Shown here one piece after another: positions 48,046 to 57,615 of a stretch of DNA of 64,000 nucleotides. How positions within the stretch are numbered: position 1 is the stretch's first letter; every line of letters begins with the position of its first letter. Source of the DNA: Roseateles toxinivorans (GTDB lineage Bacteria; Pseudomonadota; Gammaproteobacteria; Burkholderiales; Burkholderiaceae_C); NCBI RefSeq assembly GCF_004362525.1, contig NZ_SNXS01000001.1, positions 46,422 through 110,421 of the forward strand, in the 5' to 3' direction. Both the position numbers and the translations under genes were made by a program. Below the pieces are notes generated by a model. It was given only the letters and a program-made list of their open reading frames with translations. It had not been told where the DNA came from and did not search any database.

Positions 48046-49584
48046 TCAGCCCGGCGCGCTCAGCCTGAATGCCGCCACCGCTCGCACCAGTTCGTCAGCC
48101 TGCTGGCGCAAGCCCTCGGCGGCTGCGGCGCTCTGCTCCACCAGCGCGGCGTTCTGCTGCGTCGCCTGCTCCATCGAGGTCACTGCCTTGCCGACCTGAT
48201 TGACGCCGCTGCTTTGCTCGGCACTGGCCGAGCTGATCTCGGCCACGATGTCATTGACGCGCTGGATCGCGCTGACGATCTCGCTCATCGTCTGGCCGGC
48301 CTGGTCCACCAGGGTCGAGCCCTGCTCGACGCGCTCGACGCTGGCGCCGATCAGGGCCTTGATCTCGCGGGCCGCAGCGGCCGAGCGCTGCGCCAGGCTG
48401 CGCACCTCGCCGGCCACCACGGCAAAGCCGCGGCCCTGCTCGCCGGCCCGGGCGGCCTCGACGGCCGCATTCAAGGCCAGGATATTGGTCTGGAAGGCGA
48501 TGCCGTCGATGACACCGATGATGTCGGCGATCTTGCGCGAGCTGTCATTGATGCCCTTCATTGTCTCGACCACCTGGCCCACGACCGTGCCGCCCTTGAC
48601 GGCGATGCTGGCCGCGCCCAGCGCCAGCTGATTGGCCTGCTGGGCGTTGTCGGCGTTGTTGCGCACCGTGGCGCCGAGCTCGTCCATGGTCGCGGCCGTC
48701 TGCTGCAGCGAGCTCGCCTGCTGCTCGGTGCGGCTGGACAGGTCCTGGTTGCCATCGGCGATCTGTGCGCTGGCGCTGGCCACGCGGTCTGCATTGCCCT
48801 TGACCTCGCGCACGATGCCGGCAAAGCTGGACTGCATGCGCGCCATGGCCTGCAGCAGCTGCAGGTTCTCGTCGTTGCCGCTGGGGTGGATGACCGCGGT
48901 CAGATCGCCCTTGGCCATGCTGTCGGCCACCGCCACGGCATGGGCCATCGGCAGGGTCATGCGGCGCGCCAGCCACAGCGACAGGCCCAGCATCAGCGCA
49001 GTGGCCGCGACCAGGGCCAGGATGATGGCCCAGCGCGTCTGGCCGACGCCGCCCTTGGCCTGCCCGTTCAGCGCGTCACCGCTTTGCTCGATCGAGTCGG
49101 ACAGGGCCGCCATCTCGCGCTCGAGCTCGGTGAAGGCGGCCTGCAGGCCGGGCACCGCCTTCTCGGCTTCTTCCTGGCCGGTCCTCGAGGCCTTGATGGT
49201 CTGCTCGGCGGCGGCGATATAGGACTTGACCAGCGGCCTGACCTTGTTCAGCGCGCTGCGGCTGGCGTCGCTTAGCGGCAGGCCCTCCAGCCGCTCCAGC
49301 GCCTTGTTGAAGGTGGCGCCATGATCGGCCAGGCCCTTCTCGGCCTCGGCAATGCGCTCGGGGCTTTTCTGCAGCGCACCGAACAGGGCCAGCTGGCCGT
49401 CGCCCCGGATGGCGTCATGCATCATGTCCGCCTCCTGGCTGGCCTGCAGGGCCTGACCCGACTGGATGGCGTCATCGATGGCGGTGCCCAGATTGGCCGA
49501 GGCCAGCAGGCCGATGCCGCCCACCACCAGCGCGAGCGCTGCGCCGGCCAGTCCGAGGGCAATGATTTGCGTACGAAGCTTCAT
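48046..49584 (-). CDS. Methyl-accepting chemotaxis protein
   Basis: A 512-residue chemoreceptor. TM1 is at about 8-30, and a four-helix-type periplasmic domain extends to about 185 (with a [18 protein letters not shown] segment). TM2 is at about 188-207, followed by HAMP and a long coiled coil. The signalling tip is the conserved [20 protein letters not shown] plus [18 protein letters not shown]. The C-terminus has no NWETF-like CheR tether. No che genes are adjacent, so it is an orphan receptor, ligand unknown. Confidence 0.95.
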   Translation of the reverse strand: MKLRTQIIALGLAGAALALVVGGIGLLASANLGTAIDDAIQSGQALQASQEADMMHDAIRGDGQLALFGALQKSPERIAEAEKGLADHGATFNKALERLEGLPLSDASRSALNKVRPLVKSYIAAAEQTIKASRTGQEEAEKAVPGLQAAFTELEREMAALSDSIEQSGDALNGQAKGGVGQTRWAIILALVAATALMLGLSLWLARRMTLPMAHAVAVADSMAKGDLTAVIHPSGNDENLQLLQAMARMQSSFAGIVREVKGNADRVASASAQIADGNQDLSSRTEQQASSLQQTAATMDELGATVRNNADNAQQANQLALGAASIAVKGGTVVGQVVETMKGINDSSRKIADIIGVIDGIAFQTNILALNAAVEAARAGEQGRGFAVVAGEVRSLAQRSAAAAREIKALIGASVERVEQGSTLVDQAGQTMSEIVSAIQRVNDIVAEISSASAEQSSGVNQVGKAVTSMEQATQQNAALVEQSAAAAEGLRQQADELVRAVAAFRLSAPG

Positions 49585-49595
49585 GTCGTGGTCCT

Positions 49596-50312
49596 TCAGG
49601 GCAGGCGCAGGCCGTACCAGCCAAAACCGAGGCTCCAGACGGTACGGGCGCCGCTACCCGCCTCGCGACTGGCGGTCAGGTCCAGGCCCAGCACATCTTT
49701 GAGTAGCCACCAGCGCCCGCCCACGGTGTTGACGGTGCCGCCAAAGACCTGGCGCCGGTTGTTGGCCAGGGTCTCGGCAAACAGCTGCGCCTGCTCCGTC
49801 GGCGTCCAGCTGAGGGCCAGATTGAGCAGGGTGGCGCCGCTGCCGCTGCTGCGCTCGCGCACGCGGCCGAGATTGGCATGCAGTGCCCAGTCCTCGTGCG
49901 GCTGCAGCGTCAGCAGGCCCAGCGCACCAAGCTCGCTGTGCTGCCAGCCGGTGCCCGAAGGTCGAAGCCAGCTGGCGCTGAGCTTCAGTCCCAGCTGCAC
50001 CGCGCCGGCCGGGGTGTCCCAGGCCCAGGTTTCGGGTACCCACTTGAAAGCCAGGCCCGCGCCGGCATGCAGCACGTCGCGCGGGTGGAGGGTGCTGTAG
50101 TCGGCGGCCAGTTCCATGCCCGGGGCAATGCCGCAGGCCGGGGCGATGACGAGTGTCCGGTCACCGCCTTGTCGCTCCAGCCAACTCTCGACCTGGCAGG
50201 TGCCTGGATCGGCGGTGGCGGCGTCGTCGCTGCTCAGCGGGCGCCCGGCCCAGACGCTCGGCGACGAGCAGATGCCTGCGACAGCGCACAGGAGGGTTAA
50301 CCGCAACGCCAT
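49596..50312 (-). CDS. Predicted outer-membrane beta-barrel protein, hypothetical
   Basis: A 238-residue protein with a signal peptide ([21 protein letters not shown]). The mature part shows alternating hydrophobic/polar strands ([33 protein letters not shown]) and ends in an aromatic-rich strand ([15 protein letters not shown]). These features suggest a small beta-barrel in the outer membrane. I cannot assign a family. AAGGAG precedes ATG 50312. It lies 11 bases upstream of the chemoreceptor gene on the same strand, so the two are probably co-transcribed. Confidence 0.65.
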   Translation of the reverse strand: MALRLTLLCAVAGICSSPSVWAGRPLSSDDAATADPGTCQVESWLERQGGDRTLVIAPACGIAPGMELAADYSTLHPRDVLHAGAGLAFKWVPETWAWDTPAGAVQLGLKLSASWLRPSGTGWQHSELGALGLLTLQPHEDWALHANLGRVRERSSGSGATLLNLALSWTPTEQAQLFAETLANNRRQVFGGTVNTVGGRWWLLKDVLGLDLTASREAGSGARTVWSLGFGWYGLRLP

Positions 50313-50446
50313 TGCTAGCTCCTTGGCCTGTTCCGATGGCCGAGCTTACGCGCAAGCGATGGAGATCTTCAATCCCCGTCGGTTGAGACAGGCTCAATTC
50401 ATGCGAACCATCACAGCAGCGCACACCTGAGTGTGAGGAGGCGCCT

Positions 50447-50680
50447 TCAGCGCTTGAACAGTTCGTCGAACATCTTGTCGCTGAGCGTGTTCGAGGCGTC
50501 ATGGACCTCGGCGCCCATGCTCAGATCGAACGAAGACTGCTGCCAGCCGGCGTCGGCTTGCAGAGCCTGGCGGTCGCGGCGCGCGGCCTCGTCGCGATCG
50601 AGATACTCGCCCTGCGGGGCATTGGCTGTGATGCGCCAAACGCGCTTGCGTGCGGCATCGTCGCGGGGGGTATGGGACAC
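50447..50680 (-). CDS. Small hypothetical protein
   Basis: A 77-residue charged protein starting at GTG 50680, chosen because GGGAG lies 7 bases upstream. A TTG 21 codons earlier has no such site. It is rich in Asp, Arg and Lys, without signal peptide or membrane segment. The pattern RVWRITANAPQGEYLD near the start and SSFDLSMGAEVHDASNTL later look like conserved patches. I do not recognise a function. Confidence 0.55.
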   Translation of the reverse strand: MSHTPRDDAARKRVWRITANAPQGEYLDRDEAARRDRQALQADAGWQQSSFDLSMGAEVHDASNTLSDKMFDELFKR

Positions 50681-50782
50681 GATGGGTCTCCCTGCACGGT
50701 CGTGGTCCGGGAAAAGTCTGCGCCATTGGAAAGGCCAATTCAAGGGCTGCGTATCCCTAGCTTGTTGGTGGGCGGGCTCGAC

Positions 50783-51661
50783 TCAGGCCAGGGCCAGCCC
50801 GGCCACACCGATCAGCATCAGTGCCGCAGCCAGCAACTGGCGGCTGGTCAGCGCCTCCTTGAGCAGGCGCGCGCCGAGTACCGTGCCGAGCAGCATCGAG
50901 ACCTCGCGCGCCGGCGCGACATAGCTCAGCGGCGCTCGCTGCAGCGCGAACAGCACCAGCGAATAGGCCAGCGGCGAGAGCAGGCCCACGACCAGGATCG
51001 CGCCCTTGTGGCTGCGCGCCTGACTCAGCAGGGCGGCCGGCCGGCGCAGCGCCCAGGGTGCCAGCGCGAGGGTGCGCATGGCCAGGCCCACGGTGTAGAA
51101 CAGCAGTGGCGCCATGCCCAGGCTCTTGATCGCCCAGCCGTCGATGACGGTGTAGCTGGCGATGCAAAGGCCGGTCAGCAGCCCCCAGGCCACGCCGAGG
51201 CGGCGGCGGCTCGCATCGACGCTGGCTGCCTGTTGGCCGCTGGCCGTCAGCATCACCCCGCCCAGCACCAGGGCCACGCCCAGGCAACCCAGCGCACTGG
51301 GCACCTCGCCCAGGCACAGCACCGCGCCCAGCACGGCCAGCAACGGGCCGCTGCCCCGCGCCACCGGATAGACGACGGCGAAGTCGGCCACCCGGTAGCC
51401 GCGCTGCAGCACCAGCGAGTAGCCCACATGGACCAGGCCGCTGCCCAGTGCCGCAGCCCACATCCAGCCATCGAAGTGCTGCGGCTGCCTGTGCCAGGTC
51501 CACAGTGCCAGCGGCGTGGCGAAAACCAGGCTGACGCAGCCGAACAGCCAGACAAAGGCGACCGCGCTGGCCGCGCCCGAGGCCACCCGTTTGGCGGCGA
51601 TGTTCCATAGTGCATGGCACAACGCGCCGGCCAGCACCAGGGCCAGTGTGGTGGCGCTCAT
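50783..51661 (-). CDS. EamA/DMT-superfamily transporter
   Basis: A 292-residue inner-membrane protein with ten hydrophobic segments in two similar halves, each an EamA domain (LCHALWNIAAKRVAS at the start; YSLVLFALQRAPLSYVAPAREVSMLLG in the second half). Family members export metabolites, amino acids or drugs, and the substrate is unknown. It lies downstream of the HIT-like gene, separated by 70 bases full of small hairpins. Confidence 0.9.
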   Translation of the reverse strand: MSATTLALVLAGALCHALWNIAAKRVASGAASAVAFVWLFGCVSLVFATPLALWTWHRQPQHFDGWMWAAALGSGLVHVGYSLVLQRGYRVADFAVVYPVARGSGPLLAVLGAVLCLGEVPSALGCLGVALVLGGVMLTASGQQAASVDASRRRLGVAWGLLTGLCIASYTVIDGWAIKSLGMAPLLFYTVGLAMRTLALAPWALRRPAALLSQARSHKGAILVVGLLSPLAYSLVLFALQRAPLSYVAPAREVSMLLGTVLGARLLKEALTSRQLLAAALMLIGVAGLALA

Positions 51662-51731
51662 TGGTGCACCCTTCGCGCTACGCGCTGTCCCGCCAAGCGG
51701 GAATTCGCCCCTTCGGGCGGTCGGGCGGGGC
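51662..51731. repeat. Intergenic array of short hairpins
   Basis: The 70 bases between two minus-strand genes hold consecutive small palindromes: CCCGC-CAA-GCGGG near 51689-51701, then CGCCC-CTTC-GGGCG near 51706-51719, preceded by CGCGCTACGCGC. The look is that of a REP-like intergenic repeat. It could separate the HIT-like and transporter messages. Confidence 0.5.
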
Positions 51732-52232
51732 TCATGGTGCCAGCCGCATCTCGCTGGCCAGCAGCTCGCCCACGCGCTGCGCCACTGCCGCGCATTCGGC
51801 GGCGTCCAGCGGCGTCATCGCTGCGCTCCAGGTCTTGACATCCCGGTAGTCCGGAAAGCGTGGCGACTCGCCCCAGCGCCAGTCAGCATGGCGGGCCTGG
51901 CGGCTGCGGCCGAACAGGTGCAGATGCACGCGCCGGTGCTCGCGCACGTGCTTGGGCCCCACCGGCGCGGCCGCGTCGTTCAGTGCCCAGTTGCCAGCTT
52001 CCCAGTAGTTGATGCAGCCATCGCTCAGGCAGGGCAGGGTCTCCAGCATGGCCCGGCCGGTGGCGGCCACCAGCAGCGACCATAGGGCCAGCTCCAGCGG
52101 GGCCAGCTCATGGCGCTCCCACACCGGGCGCGGCGGGTTGACGATCAGGTGGCCGCCATCCTGCCGATCACACAGCAGGGTTTCGGGCAGGCACAGGGTG
52201 CCGCCGGTGCAGGCATGGAGTATCTGGGGCAT
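51732..52232 (-). CDS. HIT-like domain protein (putative)
   Basis: A 166-residue soluble protein. Two patches resemble HIT-superfamily nucleotide hydrolases: DGGHLIVNPPRPVWERHEL (compare the GGH-x-hydrophobic-P pattern) and NYWEAGNWALND followed by EHRRVHLHLFGRSR, which fits the His-hydrophobic-His-hydrophobic signature. The third His of the triad is not evident, so activity is uncertain. ATG 52232 has AGAGAGG upstream, and the longer open frame extending across lysR is not used. It is divergent from the LysR-type regulator. Confidence 0.6.
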   Translation of the reverse strand: MPQILHACTGGTLCLPETLLCDRQDGGHLIVNPPRPVWERHELAPLELALWSLLVAATGRAMLETLPCLSDGCINYWEAGNWALNDAAAPVGPKHVREHRRVHLHLFGRSRQARHADWRWGESPRFPDYRDVKTWSAAMTPLDAAECAAVAQRVGELLASEMRLAP

Positions 52233-52355
52233 GGGGCCTCTCTTGGCAGCTGTCTTGATGAAGAAATTGCATCGAATCCGAAGCAGCTGCTGCCTTGATA
52301 ATGACGCTTCCAAGGTGAAAAGTCTTGCCAGGTCATCTGCAAATGAGGCTGAGCG

Positions 52356-53255
52356 ATGAGTAAAAGCGATAGCGAGGCGGCGGCGCCGCTGAACGCCGTC
52401 CGCGTCTTCGTCGAGGCGGCGCGCCAGCTCAACTTCAGCCGTGCGGCGCGGGCGCTGGGCATCACCCAGGGTGGGGTCAGTCGCCATGTCGCGACCTTGG
52501 AGCGCCATCTTGGCTTTGCGCTGTTCCATCGCCAGGGCACCGCGGTAACGCTGAGCGATGGCGGGCGGCTGTACTTCGATGCGGTTCAGGAACCGATGGC
52601 AGCCATCGAACTGGCGAGCCGGCAGATGGCCCAGCGCCAGCCCGCGGCCGGGCGGTTGATCGTGCGCACCTCGCTGCCGACCTTTGCGATGGGCAGCCTG
52701 ATACCGGCGCTGCCGCACTTTGCGGCCACGCCACCGGTGGGCGTCGATCTGGTCACCTCGCTGGACGCCCCCGGCCCGGACGATGCCTACGATGTGCTGA
52801 TCACCCGCGATCTGCACCTCGGCGACGCAGAGCAGTGGCTGCTGTGCAGCGAGGTGCTGGTGTGCGTGGCCGCGCCACAGCGCCAGTGCGACTGGGCGCA
52901 GCGGCCGGTCGCCGAGTGGCAGTTCCTGGCCACCCATTCGCGCCCCGAGGCGCTGCTGGCCTGGGCCCGCCAGGTGCGGCCCGAGGGCGGGGCGCCCGCC
53001 ATCTGCGCCAGCTTCGACCACTATTTCCTGGCCATACCGGCGGCGATGGCCGGCATGGGCCATCTGGTCGCGCCACTGGCCCTGGTGGCGGTGGCGCTGA
53101 GCCAGGGTCAGTTGGTGCTGGCCACGCCCGATCTGGTGCGCCGCGATGCCAGCTATCAGGCCTATGTCAATCCGCGCAGCGCCAGGCCCGAGACGGCACG
53201 GCATTTCTGCCGCTGGCTGAAGGCCTGGCTGCGCGATGCGGCGCTGCCGGCCTGA
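52356..53255 (+). CDS. LysR-family transcriptional regulator
   Basis: A 299-residue regulator. The N-terminal winged helix (RVFVEAARQLNFSRAARALGITQGGVSRHVATLERHLG) is at about 10-65, followed by a periplasmic-binding-type effector domain. The composition and GcvA-like start suggest the GcvA/AmpR subgroup. GAGG lies upstream of ATG 52356. It is divergent from the HIT-like gene across about 120 bases, the usual arrangement for a LysR regulator and its target, so it may control HIT-like and transporter expression (inference). Confidence 0.92.
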   Translation: MSKSDSEAAAPLNAVRVFVEAARQLNFSRAARALGITQGGVSRHVATLERHLGFALFHRQGTAVTLSDGGRLYFDAVQEPMAAIELASRQMAQRQPAAGRLIVRTSLPTFAMGSLIPALPHFAATPPVGVDLVTSLDAPGPDDAYDVLITRDLHLGDAEQWLLCSEVLVCVAAPQRQCDWAQRPVAEWQFLATHSRPEALLAWARQVRPEGGAPAICASFDHYFLAIPAAMAGMGHLVAPLALVAVALSQGQLVLATPDLVRRDASYQAYVNPRSARPETARHFCRWLKAWLRDAALPA

Positions 53256-53267
53256 GCGCCGTCGGCC

Positions 53268-54080
53268 TCAGCGCATGCTCATGCCGTAACGTTGGGCCAT
53301 GCGGGCGATCTCGCCACTCTTGAGCATCGTCAGCAGGGCCCGGTCAATGGCCGTCAGCGCCCAGTTCGACTGGGGCGAGACCAGGCAGCGGGTATCGACC
53401 GAGGAGTAGGCCTTGCTGCTGACCTTGTAGCGCTCGCGCTCGGCCGGCCGGGTCTTGAAATAGCCCTCGATCTCGGCCTCGGAGACGATCATGGCGTCGG
53501 CAATGCCCAGCTCCAGCTGGCGGAACAGCAGGTCAACCCGGGTCTCGTTGACACGGGTCGCGCGGCCGCTGTCGAACAAGGGCTGCAGTGCCGGGAAGTT
53601 GTAGCCCAGCATCACCGCGATGCGCATGCCGGCCAGGTCTTCGGGGCCGCCGTAGACCAGGCTCGAAGCGGCCGGCACGACCACCCGCTCGATCTGCGGC
53701 AGCAGCGCAATCGTCCAGTGCTCGTCAACGTTCTTGACCCACAGCGGGCTGGAATAGCAGAGCATGTCTGCGCTGCCACCGAGCACCGCCTGCTCGACGC
53801 GGCGGCGCGAATAGACGATGTGTTCGGCCTGGGTGCCCAGCAACTCGGCGACGCGATCGCCAAGCTCTTTCAGAAAACCGCCGCTGACCTCCGACGGGCC
53901 GTTCAGGGTCAGCAGCGGATAGCCCATGCCCTCGGTTTGGGCGATGCGCAGCCGCGCCGGCTCGGCCACCACCGTGGCGGGCCACAGCAGTTGCAGGCAC
54001 AGCAGCAAGGCCATGGCTTTGTGCCAGGCCAGGTGCCGGGCCGGAGCGGGCAGGCTCGTCGCCATCGTCATCTTGCGCAT
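53268..54080 (-). CDS. Periplasmic solute-binding protein (family 3 type)
   Basis: A 270-residue exported protein with signal peptide (HKAMALLLCLQLLWPATVVA). The mature part has the two-lobe fold of amino-acid-type solute-binding proteins: LRIAQTEGMGYPLLTLNG, GGFLKELGDRVAEL, IAVMLGYNFPALQPL and AIDRALLTMLKSGEIARMAQRYG. No ABC permease is adjacent, so it could act in sensing or belong to an orphan system. ATG 54080 is preferred, and ATG 54065 is also possible. Confidence 0.82.
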   Translation of the reverse strand: MRKMTMATSLPAPARHLAWHKAMALLLCLQLLWPATVVAEPARLRIAQTEGMGYPLLTLNGPSEVSGGFLKELGDRVAELLGTQAEHIVYSRRRVEQAVLGGSADMLCYSSPLWVKNVDEHWTIALLPQIERVVVPAASSLVYGGPEDLAGMRIAVMLGYNFPALQPLFDSGRATRVNETRVDLLFRQLELGIADAMIVSEAEIEGYFKTRPAERERYKVSSKAYSSVDTRCLVSPQSNWALTAIDRALLTMLKSGEIARMAQRYGMSMR

Positions 54081-54263
54081 TCCACGGGTGCAGGGATGCA
54101 CCAGTATGCAGCAGCTGCGGGTAGGGCCGCCTGCGGCGCGCTGCGGGCACTGAAACAAATGAAACCCGCGAAACCAGCGCCCTGAAATCAAGCCGGGACG
54201 GCGTGCGTCGACACTATCCGGCAGTCCAAGGCCTTCAACCCCACCACCCGGAGCAACTCACCC

Positions 54264-54959
54264 ATGGCTACCACCCAGCGCTACTTCAGTCTGACCCTGC
54301 TGGCGCTCTGCGCCGCGCTGGCCACCGCCCCGGCGGCGCAGGCCGGCCCGGTGTGGGCGCAGTACGACCCGCTCGCCGGCACGCTCGACAACAACTACGT
54401 CGGCCAGGTCTCGGGCACGACGGCGATCGTCAGTTTCAGCGCCCAATCGGTCACGAACACGGGCGCCGAGGCCCGCCATCTGGGCATGTACTTCGGCTGG
54501 TCCTGGGTGCGTCCGGAGGCCAATGGCGCCTACCAGTCCATGCCCTGGAGCAATGGGGCCGGCGCCTTCAGCACCGGCAGCCTGAGCCTGAAGGTTGCGC
54601 GCACCGATGCGGCCACGCAGATGCTGCGCCCCGGCGACGTGCAGGGCGACACCTGGGTCGGCAACCCCTGGACGCCCGACGCGCTCAACTACACGGCCAT
54701 CGCCACCGAGGCCGACTGGGAGCTTCCGCTGTTCGACTTCGGCGTGATGGGCGCCGGGCAGACCGCCTTCTACGACGTCAGCTTCACCTTCGACGGCTTT
54801 GCCGACTCGGCCAGCGCGCAGCGCTTCCTCGACTTCGGCGGCTTTGCCAGCTATGCCCAGGGCGTTGCCCAGGTGCCCGAGCCCGCCACGCTGGCCCTGA
54901 CGGCGCTGGCCCTGCTGGGCATGGCCGCGACCCGGCGGCGCGGCGTGGCCGAGGGCTGA
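54264..54959 (+). CDS. PEP-CTERM sorting-domain protein
   Basis: A 231-residue exported protein with signal peptide ([21 protein letters not shown]). It has a beta-rich mature domain with no recognised enzyme motif, and a C-terminal PEP-CTERM signal ([23 protein letters not shown]). Such proteins are thought to be cleaved and exported by exosortase, often with exopolysaccharide. It has no gene partner here. The function of the mature domain is unknown. Confidence 0.85.
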   Translation: MATTQRYFSLTLLALCAALATAPAAQAGPVWAQYDPLAGTLDNNYVGQVSGTTAIVSFSAQSVTNTGAEARHLGMYFGWSWVRPEANGAYQSMPWSNGAGAFSTGSLSLKVARTDAATQMLRPGDVQGDTWVGNPWTPDALNYTAIATEADWELPLFDFGVMGAGQTAFYDVSFTFDGFADSASAQRFLDFGGFASYAQGVAQVPEPATLALTALALLGMAATRRRGVAEG

Positions 54960-55048
54960 CAGGCCCGCGGCGGTGCGATTGGCGCGTTGGTTCAAGACGC
55001 ACCGCCGCCACCGGCCGACGATCCGGGCTCCCGACAGGAGACCGGATC

Positions 55049-55513
55049 ATGGAACTGCATATCAACGGCGAGCGGCACGACGTGCCGCCCATCTGGCAGG
55101 ACGAGCAGCTGCTGTTCGTGCTGCGCGAGGTGCTGGGCCTGGTCGGCGCCAAGCTGGGCTGCGGCCTGGGCCAGTGCGGCGCCTGCACCGTGCTGGTGGA
55201 CGGCGAGCCAAGGCGCAGCTGCCTGCTGCGGCCGCAGGATGTGTTGGGCGCACAGATCACCACCATCGAGGGCCTGAGCCGCGACGGTGAGGCGCTGCAT
55301 CCGGTGCAGCAGGCCTGGCTGGACGAGCGGGTGCCGCAGTGCGGCTATTGCCAGGCCGGGCAGATCATGTCCGCCGTGGCCCTGCTGCGCCGGCAGCCCC
55401 GCCCGGGTGACGCCGACATCGACGCCGCGCTGGCCGGCAACCTGTGCCGCTGCGGCACCCAGCAGCGCATACGCCAGGCGGTGCACCGCGCCGCGCAAAG
55501 GGCGCAGCCATGA
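55049..55513 (+). CDS. iorA: [2Fe-2S] subunit of IorAB-type molybdenum hydroxylase
   Basis: A 154-residue small subunit like isoquinoline 1-oxidoreductase alpha. The plant-type [2Fe-2S] ligands are Cys38, Cys43, Cys46 and Cys58. The second cluster ligands are Cys98, Cys101, Cys133 and Cys135. AGGAG precedes ATG 55049. Its stop overlaps the large-subunit start by four bases (ATGA). The symbol is by similarity; the true substrate may be another N-heterocycle or an aldehyde. Confidence 0.88.
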   Translation: MELHINGERHDVPPIWQDEQLLFVLREVLGLVGAKLGCGLGQCGACTVLVDGEPRRSCLLRPQDVLGAQITTIEGLSRDGEALHPVQQAWLDERVPQCGYCQAGQIMSAVALLRRQPRPGDADIDAALAGNLCRCGTQQRIRQAVHRAAQRAQP

Positions 55514-57615
55514 AGCGCCGCAGTTTTCTCGGCCTGGCCGCGGGTGGGCTGACCGTTGCCATTGCGCTGCCTGGCTGCAGTCTGTTGCCGGTGCTGCCCA
55601 AGCGCCCCTTGCCCACGGCCGAGGATGCGATGTCCTGGCTGCGTCATGAGCAGGGGCGCTACACCCTCTATCTGCCGCGCGCGGAAATGGGGCAGAACAT
55701 GCTGACCGCATTGAAGCAGGTGGCCAGCGAGGAGCTGGGCGTGGCCTGGGCGGCGGTGCAGGTCCGACTGCCCGACACTCGCACGATACGCCGCGTCAAG
55801 GCCACTGTCGGTAGTGACTCGATCCGCGAGTTCGCCCTGCTGCTGGCCCAGGCCTGCGCGACCCTGCGCGATGCGCTGGCCCGCGGCCAGACTCAGGGCC
55901 TGCTGGCCGCCGAACCGCGGCCGGTCGAGAGCCTGCGCAGCTTTGCGGGCAGGGGCCGCCATGTGGGCCGGCCGGCGCCGCTGGAGCAGGGCCTGGCCAT
56001 CGTGCGCGGTGCGCCGCTGTATGCCGCCGATGTGCGCCTGGCCGGCATGGTCTACGGGCGTGTGCTGCGTGCGCCGGTGTCGCCCGAGCTGGCCTCGCGG
56101 GCCAAGACCCTGAGCGAGGATGCGGCCCGCGCCGTGCCGGGCTTCGTTGCGCTGCTGCGCGACCCCGGCCTGCGCATGGGCGGCAGCGAGGGCGTGGGCA
56201 TCGTGGCGCGCACACCGGGCGCTCTGGTGCGCATCGAGGCGGCACTGGCCGTCGAATGGCAAATCGAGGGCGGGTTTGAAGCGACCGATGTGGAGGCCCT
56301 GATCGATGTCAATGCCCGGCTGGCCAAGGGTACCCTGGCGCACCGGCTGCGCGACGATGCGGCCGTCGCTCAGGCGCCATGGGACATTGATCTGCTGCTG
56401 CAGGTGCCGCTGGCCGCCCATGGCGCTCTGGAGCCGCGCGCGGCGGTGGCGCAATGGTCTCAACCGGAGGGCCTGCTGCGCCTGTGGGTCGGAAGCCAGG
56501 ACATCTTCTACCAGCGCGATGCGGTGGCCCGCCAGCTCGGGCTCGACGAGGCTCAGGTCAGGGTGCAGGCCTGTCGCATCGGCGGCGCGTTCGGCGGCCG
56601 CATGCTGTGCACCGTCGAGATGGAGGCGGCGGTGCTGGCACGGCGGCTGGGAGGCGCCGTCAAGGTGCAATGGAGCCGGGCGCAGGAGCTGCAGCAGGGC
56701 TTTCACCGCCCGCCCTCGCAGCACCGCATCCGCGCCCGCCTGCACGAGGGCCGGGTGCAGCAATGGTGGCATGCCTTCGCCACCAGCCACATCCTGTTCA
56801 CCAATGCGGCCATGCCTCGCTGGATGCAGACCGTGTCCAGCTTCGTTGGCGATGCCGGCGCGGCGCGCAGTGCCCAGCTGCCCTATCGGGTGCCGCAGCA
56901 GCGCATCGAGTTCGATCTCGCGCGGCTGCCGGTGTTCACCGGGCCCTGGCGCGGCCTGGGTGCCGGCCCCAATGCCTTTGCGCTGGAGACCGCCTGGGAC
57001 CTGCTGGCCGACAAGGCGGGCGCTGACCCGCTCGCCTTTCGCCTGGCGCATATCGATGATTCGCGGCTGGGTGCGGTGCTGCGGCAGGCGGCCCGGCTGG
57101 GGCGATGGGGTCATGTCTTGCCCATTGTGCCGGGAAAGCTGCGCGCGCGTGGCCTGGCCTGCGGCATCTACAAGGGCTTGAGCTATGCGGCCACCGTGGC
57201 CGAGGTCGAGGTCGATGCCTCCAGCGGCGAATGGCGTGTGCTGGGTTTGAGTTGCGTGCATGACTGCGGCCACATCATCAACCCCGATCAGGTGCGCGCC
57301 CAGTGCGAGGGCAATCTGGTGTGGGGCCTGGCCATGGTGCTCAGCGATGGTTTGCCAGTGGGCAGCTCGGCAGTGGCTGCCACCAGCTTTGCCGAGGCGC
57401 CGATACCGCGCCTGCCCCAGGTGCCGCCGCTGGCCGTGGAACTGATCGACTCGACCCAAGCGCCGACCGGCGCCGGTGAAACGGCCATGGTCTGCGCCGC
57501 GGCGGCCATTGCCAATGCGCTGGCTGCGGCCAGCGGCTGCCGAGCCACGCGGCTGCCGGTGCTCGCCAGCGATATGCTTGCCGCCATGCAATCCCAGGCC
57601 ACGACTCGACTGTGA
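55510..57615 (+). CDS. iorB: Molybdopterin-binding subunit of IorAB-type hydroxylase (Tat-exported)
   Basis: A 701-residue catalytic subunit of the xanthine dehydrogenase family. The N-terminus [13 protein letters not shown] is a Tat signal with the RRSFLG motif and a Cys soon after (PGCSLLP), so the enzyme is probably in the periplasm. Cofactor motifs include [28 protein letters not shown] and the catalytic GAGETAMV near the C-terminus, whose Glu is the base. It is somewhat short for the IorB group. No FAD subunit is present, which fits electron transfer to a cytochrome. Confidence 0.88.
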   Translation: MKRRSFLGLAAGGLTVAIALPGCSLLPVLPKRPLPTAEDAMSWLRHEQGRYTLYLPRAEMGQNMLTALKQVASEELGVAWAAVQVRLPDTRTIRRVKATVGSDSIREFALLLAQACATLRDALARGQTQGLLAAEPRPVESLRSFAGRGRHVGRPAPLEQGLAIVRGAPLYAADVRLAGMVYGRVLRAPVSPELASRAKTLSEDAARAVPGFVALLRDPGLRMGGSEGVGIVARTPGALVRIEAALAVEWQIEGGFEATDVEALIDVNARLAKGTLAHRLRDDAAVAQAPWDIDLLLQVPLAAHGALEPRAAVAQWSQPEGLLRLWVGSQDIFYQRDAVARQLGLDEAQVRVQACRIGGAFGGRMLCTVEMEAAVLARRLGGAVKVQWSRAQELQQGFHRPPSQHRIRARLHEGRVQQWWHAFATSHILFTNAAMPRWMQTVSSFVGDAGAARSAQLPYRVPQQRIEFDLARLPVFTGPWRGLGAGPNAFALETAWDLLADKAGADPLAFRLAHIDDSRLGAVLRQAARLGRWGHVLPIVPGKLRARGLACGIYKGLSYAATVAEVEVDASSGEWRVLGLSCVHDCGHIINPDQVRAQCEGNLVWGLAMVLSDGLPVGSSAVAATSFAEAPIPRLPQVPPLAVELIDSTQAPTGAGETAMVCAAAAIANALAAASGCRATRLPVLASDMLAAMQSQATTRL

